From the NCBI GenBank assembly GCA_024231695.1, contig JAAEQF010000145.1, positions 1-53,453 of the forward strand: a stretch of DNA of 53,453 bases. The letters are read 5' to 3'. Origin of the DNA: FCB group bacterium (GTDB lineage Bacteria; Zixibacteria; MSB-5A5; GN15; JAAZOE01). The notes beneath the pieces were generated by a model. It did not search any database. It saw only the letters and a list, made by a program, of their open reading frames with translations, and was not told where the DNA came from. How positions within the stretch are numbered: position 1 is the stretch's first letter; each line of letters starts with the position of its first letter. The position numbers and the translations under genes were made by a program. Below are positions 1 through 7,659 of the stretch, piece after piece.

Positions 1-387
1 GTAGATAAGAATAGAGAAGATAAAGAGTATGTTTTTTGTGAAATTGAATTCGATAAATTTTGGATACCGTACCCAGTTTACAAAAATCGCAAGACCGGAA
101 AAGAACGATGCAAGCAATGGTTTATTGAACAGAAAATATCCGCCGACGATGTAGGCAAAATGATTGTTACGCTGGAAAAACAGAAACCGGAATGGGCGAA
201 AGACGGCAATGAGTATATACCCAAACCGCTAACATGGTTGAATGCCGGGGATTGGCGGGACGGGGTAGAGTTTGAAGTTAAACCCAAGGCCCAAGTCGCC
301 ACCGCCCAATTGTGTAAATATCCCGGATGTAATGATGTCGCCGATTACTACCACCCAGAACCCAGATGTAGAAAGCATAAAAAATGA
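1..387 (+). CDS. Replication protein, C-terminal part (5' end outside window)
   Basis: Open from the first base in frame 1, with stop TGA at 385-387. About 128 residues are visible. After a charged linker (VDKNREDKE) comes a domain with FDKFWIPYPVYKNRKTGK, then a helical part and YIPKPLTWLNAGDWRDG. This FW..YP...K plus P.TWL..G.W pattern is the usual C-terminal domain of phage DnaD/O-like replication initiators, which bind DNA or load the helicase. A short cysteine/histidine tail (CKYPGCNDVADYYHPEPRC) could bind zinc. The N-terminal winged-helix half lies outside the window. The next gene starts inside its stop (ATGA). The family call is by pattern; the exact role is inferred. Confidence 0.6.
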   Translation, partial: VDKNREDKEYVFCEIEFDKFWIPYPVYKNRKTGKERCKQWFIEQKISADDVGKMIVTLEKQKPEWAKDGNEYIPKPLTWLNAGDWRDGVEFEVKPKAQVATAQLCKYPGCNDVADYYHPEPRCRKHKK

Positions 388-536
388 CCATGACCATAAT
401 ATTTAATTACGGATTATACCGCAAGGCGGTTCAGGTTTATTCAATCGACGGCATTCATGGTTGGGTTGACGGTATGACGTTTTGCGGCGATAAAGAGTGT
501 GAATGTGGTTGGCCGAAAGTAGAGGTAATCAAATGA
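384..536 (+). CDS. Small hypothetical protein (50 aa)
   Basis: Starts at ATG 384 overlapping the previous stop as ATGA, and ends TGA 534-536, which overlaps the next ATG. It contains one short C-x3-C-x-C cluster near the C-terminus (CGDKECEC) that may hold a metal. No family recognised. The perfect chain of start/stop overlaps is the main reason to accept it. Confidence 0.55.
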   Translation: MTMTIIFNYGLYRKAVQVYSIDGIHGWVDGMTFCGDKECECGWPKVEVIK

Positions 537-712
537 TAGCCATGTATATATTACGACGTAAAACCGGAGCGGTATATTTGTCGGACACCGATTTACGCCG
601 ACCGTTTAATATTTTATGGCACGACAGCCAATATTTTTCATCGCTATACTTGCGGGTGTTGTGTTTATGTGTGGATGTGATTTGGTATAAACAAGTTGAG
701 GTGAAACAATGA
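533..712 (+). CDS. Small hypothetical protein (59 aa)
   Basis: ATG 533 overlaps the previous stop, and the stop at 710-712 overlaps the ATG of the RusA gene at 709. Basic N-terminus (MYILRRK) followed by a hydrophobic C-terminal half with two cysteines (LRVLCLCVDVIW), possibly membrane-associated. No family recognised. Accepted because it fills the overlap chain. Confidence 0.45.
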   Translation: MIAMYILRRKTGAVYLSDTDLRRPFNILWHDSQYFSSLYLRVLCLCVDVIWYKQVEVKQ

Positions 713-1122
713 AGATTGAATTTGTAGTATATGGCAACCCAAAAGCCCAGAAACGACACCGCACCGGTAAGGGCTATAACTACGACCCGTCCGCTAGCGA
801 TAAAGCCGACTTTTTAGCGTTGGCCGATAAACACCGTCCAGATGAATTAATCACCGGCGGATTTGAGTTGCAGGTACTGTTCTTTTTCCCGCGACCTAAA
901 TCGCATTACGACATCAAGGGGAAAGTTAAAAAGCGATTCAAGGACGAGCGGCACACGAAAAAACCAGACACCGACAATCTGGTTAAATTTGTCAAGGACG
1001 CATTGAATGGTAAGTTTTGGCGTGACGATGCCCAGTGCGACGAATTACATGCGTATAAAGAATATGGCGGCAAGCCGGGAACGCGGGTACATATAACTTA
1101 CGCAGAAGGAGGCGAGCGATGA
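709..1122 (+). CDS. rusA: RusA-like Holliday junction resolvase
   Basis: 137 residues, the normal RusA length. RusA dimers cut Holliday junctions and help process branched phage DNA before packaging. The diagnostic acidic motif is clear: PDTDN at 86-90 (D87, D89), D97 in KFVKDALNG, and DD at 106-107, matching the conserved PD.DN...K...D.L......DD pattern whose aspartates bind the catalytic metal. The N-terminus (VVYGNPKAQKR) is also typical (V.G.P..K.R). It lies in the early recombination/replication region with exonuclease, annealing protein and SSB. Call is secure; substrate specificity is from the family. Confidence 0.92.
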   Translation: MKIEFVVYGNPKAQKRHRTGKGYNYDPSASDKADFLALADKHRPDELITGGFELQVLFFFPRPKSHYDIKGKVKKRFKDERHTKKPDTDNLVKFVKDALNGKFWRDDAQCDELHAYKEYGGKPGTRVHITYAEGGER

Positions 1123-1388
1123 AGTGTAAATGTGGTATGGAAATGATATTTGAGATACATAATAACTACGTGCGATATTTCTGTAAGTCACCAAGTTGTG
1201 GGACGGTTAAGCAAATAAACCTTCTCACCCCGGCGATGATTAAGGCGGTGAAGGAATTAAAACGGGTTGCAGAGATCGTAAATCGGTGTGAAATATATGC
1301 CAGGGATGAACACCTGATGCTGGATATACGTGATACTCTTAATGATGTTGTTGACGAATTCGCCCCGATACTGAAAGGAATCAAATAA
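1119..1388 (+). CDS. Zinc-ribbon protein, tandem paralogue A (89 aa)
   Basis: ATGA overlap with rusA. N-terminal zinc ribbon: C3, C5 (MKCKCGM) and a second pair CKSPSC about 20 residues on. A LLTPAMIKAV motif follows and then a helical segment with many charged residues. The downstream neighbour has the same order (Cys pairs, then LLTPAMIEAV), and the DNA around CTTCTCACCCCGGCGATGAT is shared, so the two arose by duplication. Function unknown; a small nucleic-acid or protein-binding adaptor is possible. Confidence 0.7.
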   Translation: MKCKCGMEMIFEIHNNYVRYFCKSPSCGTVKQINLLTPAMIKAVKELKRVAEIVNRCEIYARDEHLMLDIRDTLNDVVDEFAPILKGIK

Positions 1389-1690
1389 TGGAATGTCCTA
1401 ATGGATGTGTAGCTAAGGTCTTGTGGGATGTAGTTGACCCTGCAGAAGATAAATTGCAAATGTCTTGCTTCGACTGTGGGCATGAATGGGTTGCCTCCCT
1501 TCTCACCCCGGCGATGATCGAGGCGGTTACGGTTGCGGATGCGTGGCTAACTGAAACTAAAGAGTTGATCGAAAGCGAAATGCAACACCAAAGCCGTAAG
1601 CCTACGGTTGCAGAGGGGTTTCAAATTAACATGGCGAACAACCTGAGGGTTGCCTTCGCCGATATTCTGAAAGGAGAATCGAATGAGTAA
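1388..1690 (+). CDS. Zinc-ribbon protein, tandem paralogue B (100 aa)
   Basis: Starts at ATG 1388, sharing one base with the stop of paralogue A. Cysteine pairs at MECPNGC and CFDCGHEW form a likely zinc ribbon (Cx3C...CxxC), followed by LLTPAMIEAV and a helical C-terminus. Divergence outside the shared motif is high, so the duplication is old or the copies are under different selection. No known family recognised. Confidence 0.7.
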   Translation: MECPNGCVAKVLWDVVDPAEDKLQMSCFDCGHEWVASLLTPAMIEAVTVADAWLTETKELIESEMQHQSRKPTVAEGFQINMANNLRVAFADILKGESNE

Positions 1691-2192
1691 GATGAAAGTA
1701 AGGTTGTGTGACGATAAGTGGAAAGCAGAATATGACGGTGAGTTTGGAGTCATAGATATAGTATGCCCCGACCAAGACGCATTACAAGAAGTTGCTGATG
1801 GCTACAGCCTCATCGAGAACCACGGCGGCATCGACGAGGTGGAGCGAAAGTTACAGGCATTGGAGGAGGTAATCACACTTGCCAAAACCGCCCACTTTGC
1901 CGGGTCCGCCTTAAAAAACCAAGAGGCGTATCGACAGTTGGGTTTGATGGTATATCAACGACTAATAGTACATCCTCTCCTTACCGTCGGCGACCTGAAA
2001 CCGGGGAAGGGGGATAGAATTAAACTAAAGGATAGTGGCGATAGTAACATTTATATCAGACCTGAATCTTGTGCAAACATAGATGAAGTCATTGAAAGGG
2101 GGCGGGTGGTTATGATGTATGAGAAAGATAACTCGTTGTGTCTAAAACTCAAAGACACCCCCTGCGAGAAGGTGTGGGGCGATAAATTTTAG
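1683..2192 (+). CDS. Hypothetical protein (169 aa)
   Basis: Overlaps paralogue B by 8 bases and has an SD (AAAGGAG) before ATG 1683. Mixed alpha/beta sequence with a central helix (VERKLQALEEVITLAKTA). No motif I recognise. Ends directly before a duplicated translation-initiation segment that serves the next gene. Confidence 0.6.
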   Translation: MSKMKVRLCDDKWKAEYDGEFGVIDIVCPDQDALQEVADGYSLIENHGGIDEVERKLQALEEVITLAKTAHFAGSALKNQEAYRQLGLMVYQRLIVHPLLTVGDLKPGKGDRIKLKDSGDSNIYIRPESCANIDEVIERGRVVMMYEKDNSLCLKLKDTPCEKVWGDKF

Positions 2193-2215
2193 CTTTTGAA
2201 AGGACGTAAGATGAA
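2184..2215 (+). repeat. Duplicated translation initiation region, copy 1
   Basis: A 32-base segment containing TTTTGAAAGGACGTAAGATG recurs at 2841-2872 with a single mismatch (G/A at position 9). Each copy supplies the SD GAAAGGA and the ATG of the following gene (2211 and 2868), which settles those starts against the upstream in-frame TTG codons. Confidence 0.85.
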
Positions 2216-2579
2216 TGAACCAGAAACGATTAAAATTGACGATGTAGAGTATGTGAAGGCAGGCAACGCAACGCGACTTGCAAAACAGGTGGACGGTATG
2301 GATTATGTCATTGTGCGAAGCCGAGACGCGGGGTGTTTTGCTGGTTATTTGGAATGCCAAACAGGGGCGGAAGTGAAACTTATTAACGCAAGGAGGTTGT
2401 GGTATTGGAATGGGGCCGCGTCATTGTCTCAATTAGCGACTGATGGTGTCGCTAACCCAAAGGAATGCAAGTTCCCGTGTGAGGTGAGTAATATAAGGGT
2501 GTTGGGTGTTTGTGAGATAATTATGGCCACAGAAAAATCGCGGGAGTCGATTAAGGGAGTGCCAGTGTGGAAGAAATAA
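2211..2579 (+). CDS. Hypothetical protein (122 aa)
   Basis: Start chosen at ATG 2211, 7 bases after the SD GAAAGGA; the TTG at 2196 lies across that SD. Contains a small all-beta-looking core ([35 protein letters not shown]) and ends in a basic PVWKK tail. No family recognised. It overlaps the start of the Gly/Phe-repeat gene by 13 bases. Confidence 0.6.
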   Translation: MNEPETIKIDDVEYVKAGNATRLAKQVDGMDYVIVRSRDAGCFAGYLECQTGAEVKLINARRLWYWNGAASLSQLATDGVANPKECKFPCEVSNIRVLGVCEIIMATEKSRESIKGVPVWKK

Positions 2580-2842
2580 CCAAACAATATATGCGTGGTT
2601 TCGGTTCCGGTTCCGGTTCCGGTTTCGGTTCCGGTTTCGGTGACTGTGAGGGTTTCGGTTCCGGTTTCGGTGACAGTGGCGGTTTTGGTTCCGGTTCCGG
2701 TTTCGGTTCCGGTTTCGGTGACTGTGACGGTTTCGGTTCCGGTTTCGGTGACAGTGGCGGTTCCGGTTTCGGTTTCGGTGACGGCGAAGGTGACGGTGAC
2801 GGTTTCGGTTCCGGTTACGGTGACGGTGACGGTTACGGTTAA
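2567..2842 (+). CDS. Gly/Phe/Ser/Asp repeat protein (FG-rich, 91 aa)
   Basis: GTG start at 2567, about 8 bases after AAGGGAG at 2552-2558; an internal ATG lies at codon 9. After a short leader ([10 protein letters not shown]) almost every second residue is Gly, in units such as [20 protein letters not shown]. Phe spaced by Gly resembles phase-separating FG-type low-complexity sequence; periodic Asp gives a negative charge and two Cys occur in GDC units. At DNA level the units are tandem GGTTTCGGTTCCGG variants, so length probably changes by slippage. Function unknown. The reading frame is plausible because it is fed by an SD and ends just before the duplicated leader; a +1 frame with Val-rich repeats is the alternative but has no SD. 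Confidence 0.55.
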   Translation: MEEITKQYMRGFGSGSGSGFGSGFGDCEGFGSGFGDSGGFGSGSGFGSGFGDCDGFGSGFGDSGGSGFGFGDGEGDGDGFGSGYGDGDGYG

Positions 2843-2872
2843 ATTTTAACTTTTGAAAGGACGTAAGATGAA
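2841..2872 (+). repeat. Duplicated translation initiation region, copy 2
   Basis: Second copy of the 32-base leader (see 2184-2215), directly after the stop of the Gly/Phe gene. It provides SD GAAAGGA and ATG 2868. Confidence 0.85.
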
Positions 2873-3356
2873 AAAAGATTGGATTGACAAAACAGCCGCG
2901 TGGCTGACGTATAATCGCTACAAAGTTTTAGCGATTGTGATGGTATTAACGGCGGTAATCTGGTTTACCGGATGTCCCGCTAAAACAATATCGCCCATAT
3001 CGGGCGAGCAGGTAGATTGGCAACGATTAGAATTGGAGGTGATCGCCGAGAAATCATCGTTGGAAGCGGCGGCGTTGCAACTCGACGCCGAGGCCGCTAA
3101 ATTTCAGGCGAAACTAATGGCGTTTGAAGAGGCAACCGAACAGGCCCGCGTGGATTTGGAACGCCAATACGAATTCCGCGAGCAAGTAATTAATGTATTG
3201 GGCGAATTTGCGTTGGGTGCATTCTCCGGCGATATTAACCCGGTTAATACCGTCGGGGCGATTTCGCTTTTGGCGTTAGGTGCATTTGGCGGCGGTACGT
3301 TTTTAGACAACCGTCGTAAGGACAAGGTTATTGCGGCAGGCAAAAAGGATAAATAG
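2868..3356 (+). CDS. Membrane/lipoprotein-like coiled-coil protein (162 aa)
   Basis: Start ATG 2868 within the duplicated leader. One N-terminal membrane segment (about residues 19-35, YKVLAIVMVLTAVIWF) ends in FTGC at 33-36, which could be a weak lipobox with C36 lipidated. Residues about 45-105 are a charged, heptad-like coiled coil (LQLDAEAAKFQAKLMAFEEA). A glycine/alanine-rich hydrophobic stretch near 125-150 could be a second membrane segment, followed by a basic tail. This layout fits an envelope protein; a spanin-like or superinfection role is possible but unsupported. Confidence 0.6.
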   Translation: MKKDWIDKTAAWLTYNRYKVLAIVMVLTAVIWFTGCPAKTISPISGEQVDWQRLELEVIAEKSSLEAAALQLDAEAAKFQAKLMAFEEATEQARVDLERQYEFREQVINVLGEFALGAFSGDINPVNTVGAISLLALGAFGGGTFLDNRRKDKVIAAGKKDK

Positions 3357-3400
3357 CGTGTTACGGTTTGGCCTGAATCACCAGACCTGATTTTACTGCG

Positions 3401-3427
3401 GCGGGGGAGAGTGATTGGCTCCCCCGC
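3401..3427 (+). terminator. Strong hairpin before the helicase gene
   Basis: Perfect 9-bp stem GCGGGGGAG / CTCCCCCGC with a 9-base loop, followed by ATTTTG. It sits directly before the SD (GAAAGAGAAG) of the next gene. It could be an intrinsic terminator with a short U tract or an attenuating structure that separates the small early genes from the helicase-methylase pair. Confidence 0.6.
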
Positions 3428-3444
3428 ATTTTGAAAGAGAAGAT

Positions 3445-4830
3445 ATGAAAAACAACGGCGAGTATGTAAAGTTTTTAGAAACCAAAAAACAGGAATGTCG
3501 GTTTGATAGTATAAAGATTAACCGCGACGACATAAATCCAATGTTATATGAATTTCAAAAAGACATTGCCTGTTGGGCGTTACGCAAGGGTAGGGCGTGT
3601 ATCTTTGCTGATTGCGGACTCGGGAAAACTCCGATGCAATTAGAATGGGCCAATCAAGTACACAAAAAGACCGGCAAAAAAACACTAATATTGGCCCCGT
3701 TGGCGGTCGCCGAACAAACCAAACGTGAGGGCGAGAAGTTTAATATTGGCGTAAAAGTGTGCAGGACGCAGTCTGACGCGACCAGCCCAATCAATATAGC
3801 TAACTATGAAATGCTAGAACACTTTGATTCGGCGGAATTTGTCGGGATTGTGTTGGATGAATCAAGTATATTAAAATCGTTTACGGGCAAAATCCGAACC
3901 AAAATAATAGAAATGTGTAAGTGTATTCCTTATCGACTTGCCTGTACCGCCACGCCCAGTCCGAATGATTATATGGAATTAGGCAATCATTCTGAATTTA
4001 TGGGAGCAATGACCAGGGCGGAAATGTTGTCTATGTTTTTTGTCCACGATGGCAGTGAAACGCAAAAATGGCGATTGAAAGGCCACGCTAAAAATGACTA
4101 TTGGAAGTGGGTGTCGTCGTGGGCGGTAGTATTAAAAAATCCGTCTGATTTAGGATACGAGAATAACGGGTTTATTTTGCCGCCTATGGAAACCAATGTT
4201 CATTATGTTGATTCTCATGTTGCCGAGGGCATGTTAATACCGATGGCGGTAAATACTCTAGCGGAACGACGTGTAGCCCGCAAAGTCAGTTTAGGAAAAC
4301 GAACAGAGTTGATTGCCGACAAGGTTAATAATAGCAGTGAAATGTTTTTGATTTGGTGTGATTATAACGCCGAGGGTGAGGCGTTAAAAAAAGCTATTAG
4401 TGGTGCAGTTGAGGTAAAAGGGCCGGACAAGCACGACCATAAAACAAAAGCGTTATTGGATTTTGCTGAAGGCAATATTCGGGTGTTGGTAACCAAGCCT
4501 AAAATAGCAGGGTTCGGTATGAATTGGCAGATATGTAACAATGTGATATTTTGTGGACTGTCTGATAGTTATGAGGCGTACTACCAGGCCATGCGTAGGT
4601 GTTGGCGGTTCGGCCAAAAGAATCCGGTTACAGTTGACATTGTAATAAGCGAATCAGAGCAGACGGTATTACAAAACGTGAAACGCAAGCAATCATTAGC
4701 CGATGAGATGTCAAAATATATGATTGCTAATACTTGCGAAATAACTAAAAAAGATCTGCGGGGACACGCGAGAAGTTTCGGAAACTATCAAGCTAAAAAA
4801 CGAATGGAGGTGCCATCATGGCTAAAGTGA
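3445..4830 (+). CDS. SNF2/DEAD-like superfamily 2 helicase
   Basis: 461 residues from ATG 3445, chosen because the SD GAAAGAGAAG ends a few bases upstream. Motif I is GLGKT at 58-62. Motif II is LDES at 136-139 (D137, E138). Motif III is TATP in the ACTATPSPNDYMELG segment. Motif VI is in the C-terminal RecA fold (MRRCWRFGQKNPV). ATP-driven DNA translocase of the kind common in phage early regions; it has no nuclease domain of its own. The stop overlaps the start of the DNA methyltransferase by 13 bases, so the two are probably translationally coupled and act on the same DNA, as in many phages with a helicase-methylase pair. Confidence 0.88.
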   Translation: MKNNGEYVKFLETKKQECRFDSIKINRDDINPMLYEFQKDIACWALRKGRACIFADCGLGKTPMQLEWANQVHKKTGKKTLILAPLAVAEQTKREGEKFNIGVKVCRTQSDATSPINIANYEMLEHFDSAEFVGIVLDESSILKSFTGKIRTKIIEMCKCIPYRLACTATPSPNDYMELGNHSEFMGAMTRAEMLSMFFVHDGSETQKWRLKGHAKNDYWKWVSSWAVVLKNPSDLGYENNGFILPPMETNVHYVDSHVAEGMLIPMAVNTLAERRVARKVSLGKRTELIADKVNNSSEMFLIWCDYNAEGEALKKAISGAVEVKGPDKHDHKTKALLDFAEGNIRVLVTKPKIAGFGMNWQICNNVIFCGLSDSYEAYYQAMRRCWRFGQKNPVTVDIVISESEQTVLQNVKRKQSLADEMSKYMIANTCEITKKDLRGHARSFGNYQAKKRMEVPSWLK

Positions 4831-5744
4831 TAAAACAAGATTTTACTGATAATTGGACGATGTATAATGGTGATTGTATTGAGGTTACAAAAGGCATTCC
4901 CGACGAATCAATCGGATATACGATATTTTCGCCGCCATTTGCTTCATTATACACTTACAGTAATTCCGAGAGGGACATGGGTAATTGTGTAACCGACGAT
5001 GAGTTTTATACTCATTTCAAGTTCTTAATAGCCGATATGTTTAGGATTACTAAGCCGGGACGTTGTTTAAGCTTCCACTGTATGAATCTGCCAACATCGC
5101 TGCAGCACAGCGGGTATATTGGCATAAAGGATTTTAGGGGTGAATTGATACGGTTGTTTATCGCTGCCGGGTGGATACATCACTCTGAAGTGTGTATATG
5201 GAAAAATCCAGTAACAGCCATGCAAAGGACTAAATCGCTAGGATTGCTTCATAAGCAACTAGTCAAGGATTCATGCAAGTCCCGGCAGGGCATTCCTGAT
5301 TATTTAGTCACCATGCGAAAACCCGGCGAAAACCCCGATCCTGTCCAGGGCGAATTGGATCATTTTTGCGGCGACAAAAGCACATTTAAAAATCATGGAC
5401 GATTAAGCATTGACGTTTGGCAGTTGTACGCATCGCCGGTATGGATGGACATTAATCAATCAAACACGCTGCAAAAAGCATCGGCTAGGGAAAACGAAGA
5501 CGAGCGTCACATATGCCCATTACAATTAGATGTTATACATCGGGGATTGCAATTATGGAGCAAGGAAAACGATATAGTGTTCAGTCCGTTTGCGGGGATA
5601 GGGTCTGAGGGGTATGAATCGTTATTATTGCATCGTAAGTTTATTGGCATCGAATTAAAGCGTAGTTATTATGATCAGGCCGTTAAGAACTTAGCAATGG
5701 CCGAAACCAAACGCGACGAAGGCGTATTACCGGGCATGGAATAA
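4818..5744 (+). CDS. DNA methyltransferase, N4-cytosine/N6-adenine type
   Basis: 308 residues with SD GGAGGTG before ATG 4818. Catalytic motif IV is SPPF (about residue 38-41), the form most typical of N4-cytosine enzymes and some N6-adenine ones. The AdoMet-binding motif I is at the C-terminal side (VFSPFAGIGSEGYESLLL), giving the beta-class order (IV before I). FIGIELKRSYYDQA at the end matches the usual GIE....Y...A. Likely modifies phage DNA for protection or marking. The paired helicase just upstream suggests joint action. No restriction nuclease is nearby. The target base cannot be settled from sequence alone. Confidence 0.9.
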   Translation: MAKVIKQDFTDNWTMYNGDCIEVTKGIPDESIGYTIFSPPFASLYTYSNSERDMGNCVTDDEFYTHFKFLIADMFRITKPGRCLSFHCMNLPTSLQHSGYIGIKDFRGELIRLFIAAGWIHHSEVCIWKNPVTAMQRTKSLGLLHKQLVKDSCKSRQGIPDYLVTMRKPGENPDPVQGELDHFCGDKSTFKNHGRLSIDVWQLYASPVWMDINQSNTLQKASARENEDERHICPLQLDVIHRGLQLWSKENDIVFSPFAGIGSEGYESLLLHRKFIGIELKRSYYDQAVKNLAMAETKRDEGVLPGME

Positions 5745-5767
5745 AGATTAATCGTTTATTAACGTAA

Positions 5768-5802
5768 ACCCTGCAACCCGGCTGTGTGGTCGGGGGCAGG
5801 GT
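5768..5802 (+). terminator. Hairpin after the methyltransferase gene
   Basis: Stem ACCCTGC (5768-5774) / GCAGGGT (5796-5802) with an inner CCCG/CGGG pairing. It follows the methylase stop by about 24 bases. No U tract follows; it is followed directly by the GGATTAAA repeats, so it may be a stabilising or attenuating stem rather than a clean terminator. Confidence 0.45.
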
Positions 5803-5826
5803 GGATTAAAGGATTAAAGGATTAAA
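5803..5826 (+). repeat. GGATTAAA x3 tandem repeat
   Basis: Three perfect copies of an 8-bp unit (5803-5810, 5811-5818, 5819-5826) immediately before ATG 5830. The GGA of the units is the only SD-like sequence for the following gene, so the copy number could tune initiation. Confidence 0.8.
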
Positions 5827-5829
5827 TCT

Positions 5830-6273
5830 ATGGAATTTAACAAAGTTAAAGACAGCGGGCAACGCAGGGAGTTTGATACGGGTAGCGTCCGTGATATACG
5901 AGACGGTAAAGGGCGGTTTGATTTATTGCCGCCCCACGCACTTCGACGGCTGGCGGTGCATTATGAAAACGGCGGCAAGAAATACGACGACCGAAATTGG
6001 GAAAAAGGACAACCGTTGAGTTGTTATATTGACTCTGCTATTCGGCATTTGGTTGGCATTTTGGAAGGAGATACCAGTGAAGACCACGCGTCGGCGACAA
6101 CGTGGAACATGTTGGGTTTAATGGAAACAGAATACCGGGTTAAGTGTGGTTATTTGCCGAGGGACCTGGGGGATTTGCCTAACCCATACCGAAATCGTCA
6201 ATTAGCGGCGTCTGGCGTAACGGTTGACCCGATTAATGAGGGGTTACAGGAGCAGGAAAATGACCGGACTTGA
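5830..6273 (+). CDS. dATP/dGTP diphosphohydrolase-like (DUF5664/MazZ-type)
   Basis: 147 residues. The core GKGRFDLLPPHALRRLAVHY, GGKKYDDRNWEKG, and the helix with AIRHLVGILEGDTSEDHAS are the hallmark of the DUF5664 family, an all-alpha MazG-like fold. Conserved E/D residues in EGD..EDH would bind metal. Characterised relatives (MazZ) hydrolyse dATP and dGTP to their monophosphates in 2-aminoadenine phages. I see neither PurZ nor DatZ in the window, so a Z-genome is not indicated; a house-cleaning nucleotide role is as likely. The following gene starts before its stop. Confidence 0.8.
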   Translation: MEFNKVKDSGQRREFDTGSVRDIRDGKGRFDLLPPHALRRLAVHYENGGKKYDDRNWEKGQPLSCYIDSAIRHLVGILEGDTSEDHASATTWNMLGLMETEYRVKCGYLPRDLGDLPNPYRNRQLAASGVTVDPINEGLQEQENDRT

Positions 6274-6649
6274 AGGTAAAGAATTGGTTTACCTGGCGTG
6301 TCCATACGCCCATCCCGACAAGGCGGTTATGTTGGAGCGGTTTCGGCTATCCAACGTTATCGCCGGTCGGTTAATGCAGATAGGGTACTATGTTTTCTCG
6401 CCCATATCGCACTCCCATCCGATTGCCGAGGATTGCGATATGGATTCGGTTGACCATGATTTTTGGTTGAAACAAGACGCCGCAATATTTGTTCATTGCG
6501 AGATAATGATGATAGCGACGATTGACGGATGGAAAGAATCTTATGGCATAGGCCGCGAGTTGGAGTGGGCGAAGACCTACGATATGCCGGTGATTCTGGT
6601 TCACGTCAGCGGCGACCGGATCACTGGATTTGAAGAGTACAATTATTAA
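6260..6649 (+). CDS. DUF1937 family protein (129 aa)
   Basis: Start ATG 6260 chosen because CAGGAGCAGG lies just upstream. The N-terminal LVYLACPYAHPD, then FSPISHSHPIAE, then DAAIFVHCEIMMIATIDGWKESYGIGRELEWA and a final strand (MPVILVHV) are characteristic of DUF1937, related to nucleoside 2-deoxyribosyltransferase-like folds (the W..S.G...E.EWA pattern). The likely ligand is a nucleotide or nucleoside. It follows the MazZ-like gene, with which it overlaps by 14 bases, supporting a shared role in nucleotide metabolism. Biochemistry is not established by the sequence. Confidence 0.8.
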   Translation: MTGLEGKELVYLACPYAHPDKAVMLERFRLSNVIAGRLMQIGYYVFSPISHSHPIAEDCDMDSVDHDFWLKQDAAIFVHCEIMMIATIDGWKESYGIGRELEWAKTYDMPVILVHVSGDRITGFEEYNY

Positions 6650-6673
6650 CCTATTTTTTGTGACGAGGATATT

Positions 6674-7489
6674 ATGGTAAAGAAGATACCGAAAGCGAAA
6701 GGCGACAAGCGGGTGCTAGTTATATCTGATACCCATTGTGGGCATTTGGCGGGCTTGACGCCGCCGGAATATCAGTATGAATATTTGGACACCAGCAAGA
6801 CGCAACGGAATAAGTTTGCTAAACAACATAAGGAGATGTGGCAGTTTTTCGCCGACGTGGTGAATTCGCTGCGACCAATCGACATATTGTTATTTAATGG
6901 CGACGCGATAGACGGCAAAGGCGAGAAGTCTGGCGGGACGGAGTTATTGTCGGCGGATCGGGCCGAGCAGGTCAACATGGCGGTACAAGTGATAGAGTTT
7001 ATAGACGCCAAAAAAATCGCCATGACTTATGGCACGCCGTACCATGGCGGCAAAGACGAGGATTGGGAGGCGATATTAGCCGATAAGGTTGGGGCGACTA
7101 TTAGCGGGCATGATTGGGTAGACGTTAACGGGCTTATCATAGACTTTAAGCATAAAGTTGGCTCATCATCAATACCTCACGGACAATTAACCCCGTTGCT
7201 AAAATCTCAACTGTGGGGCGACTTATGGGCCATCAGAAAAAAGCAACCAATGGCCGATGTGGTAATAAGGAGCCATGTCCATTATACCTATTTGGTTGAA
7301 AGTGCCTATAAAAAGGCGATAATCACCCCCGCTCTTCAGGGATATGGCAGTAAGTTTGGTGTCCGTCAATGTGAAAACACCATCGATTTAGGGGTTATAT
7401 ATTTAGACGTTCACTCGAAAAAGGATTTTTCATGCACAAAAATACTACTCGAATGCGAGTCACAAGTGGTACACGCACGCAAACTATGA
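6674..7489 (+). CDS. Calcineurin-like metallophosphoesterase (early)
   Basis: 271 residues. Metal-binding motifs in order: D-x-H in VISDTHCGH (about 18-24), GD-x-x-D in FNGDAIDG, a modified third motif (YGTPYHGG in place of GNH[DE]), and SHVHY near the C-terminus. The missing canonical GNH is a variant seen in some phage members; phosphodiesterase or phosphatase activity is likely but the substrate is unknown. Lies in the nucleotide/DNA-metabolism block. A second, more canonical enzyme of this superfamily is in the tail block at 42973-43920. Confidence 0.85.
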   Translation: MVKKIPKAKGDKRVLVISDTHCGHLAGLTPPEYQYEYLDTSKTQRNKFAKQHKEMWQFFADVVNSLRPIDILLFNGDAIDGKGEKSGGTELLSADRAEQVNMAVQVIEFIDAKKIAMTYGTPYHGGKDEDWEAILADKVGATISGHDWVDVNGLIIDFKHKVGSSSIPHGQLTPLLKSQLWGDLWAIRKKQPMADVVIRSHVHYTYLVESAYKKAIITPALQGYGSKFGVRQCENTIDLGVIYLDVHSKKDFSCTKILLECESQVVHARKL

Positions 7490-7659
7490 AGCTCGACTTC
7501 ACGCCGGATGAGATTGAGAATGGCGTTGAAATTGAAAACGTCGGCGGCCACGTTCAATCGCAATATACGCCGGTGGTGGTTGACTATAATGAGCCGGATA
7601 AAATAGCGAGGCAGGGGACCGAGAAAAATATTGAGACTGATTGGATGCGATTAGATTAA
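7486..7659 (+). CDS. Small acidic hypothetical protein (57 aa)
   Basis: ATG 7486 overlaps the previous stop as ATGA. An alternative in-frame ATG at 7432 has a good SD (AAAAAGGA) but would overlap the phosphoesterase by 58 bases. No family recognised. Its TAA stop at 7657-7659 touches the first base of pentamer array 1. Confidence 0.5.
   Translation: MKLDFTPDEIENGVEIENVGGHVQSQYTPVVVDYNEPDKIARQGTEKNIETDWMRLD

Noticed and set aside
2595-2849. Val/Pro repeat frame in the Gly/Phe region
   Set aside because: A +1 reading of the same DNA repeats. The Gly/Phe frame has a GTG with SD.
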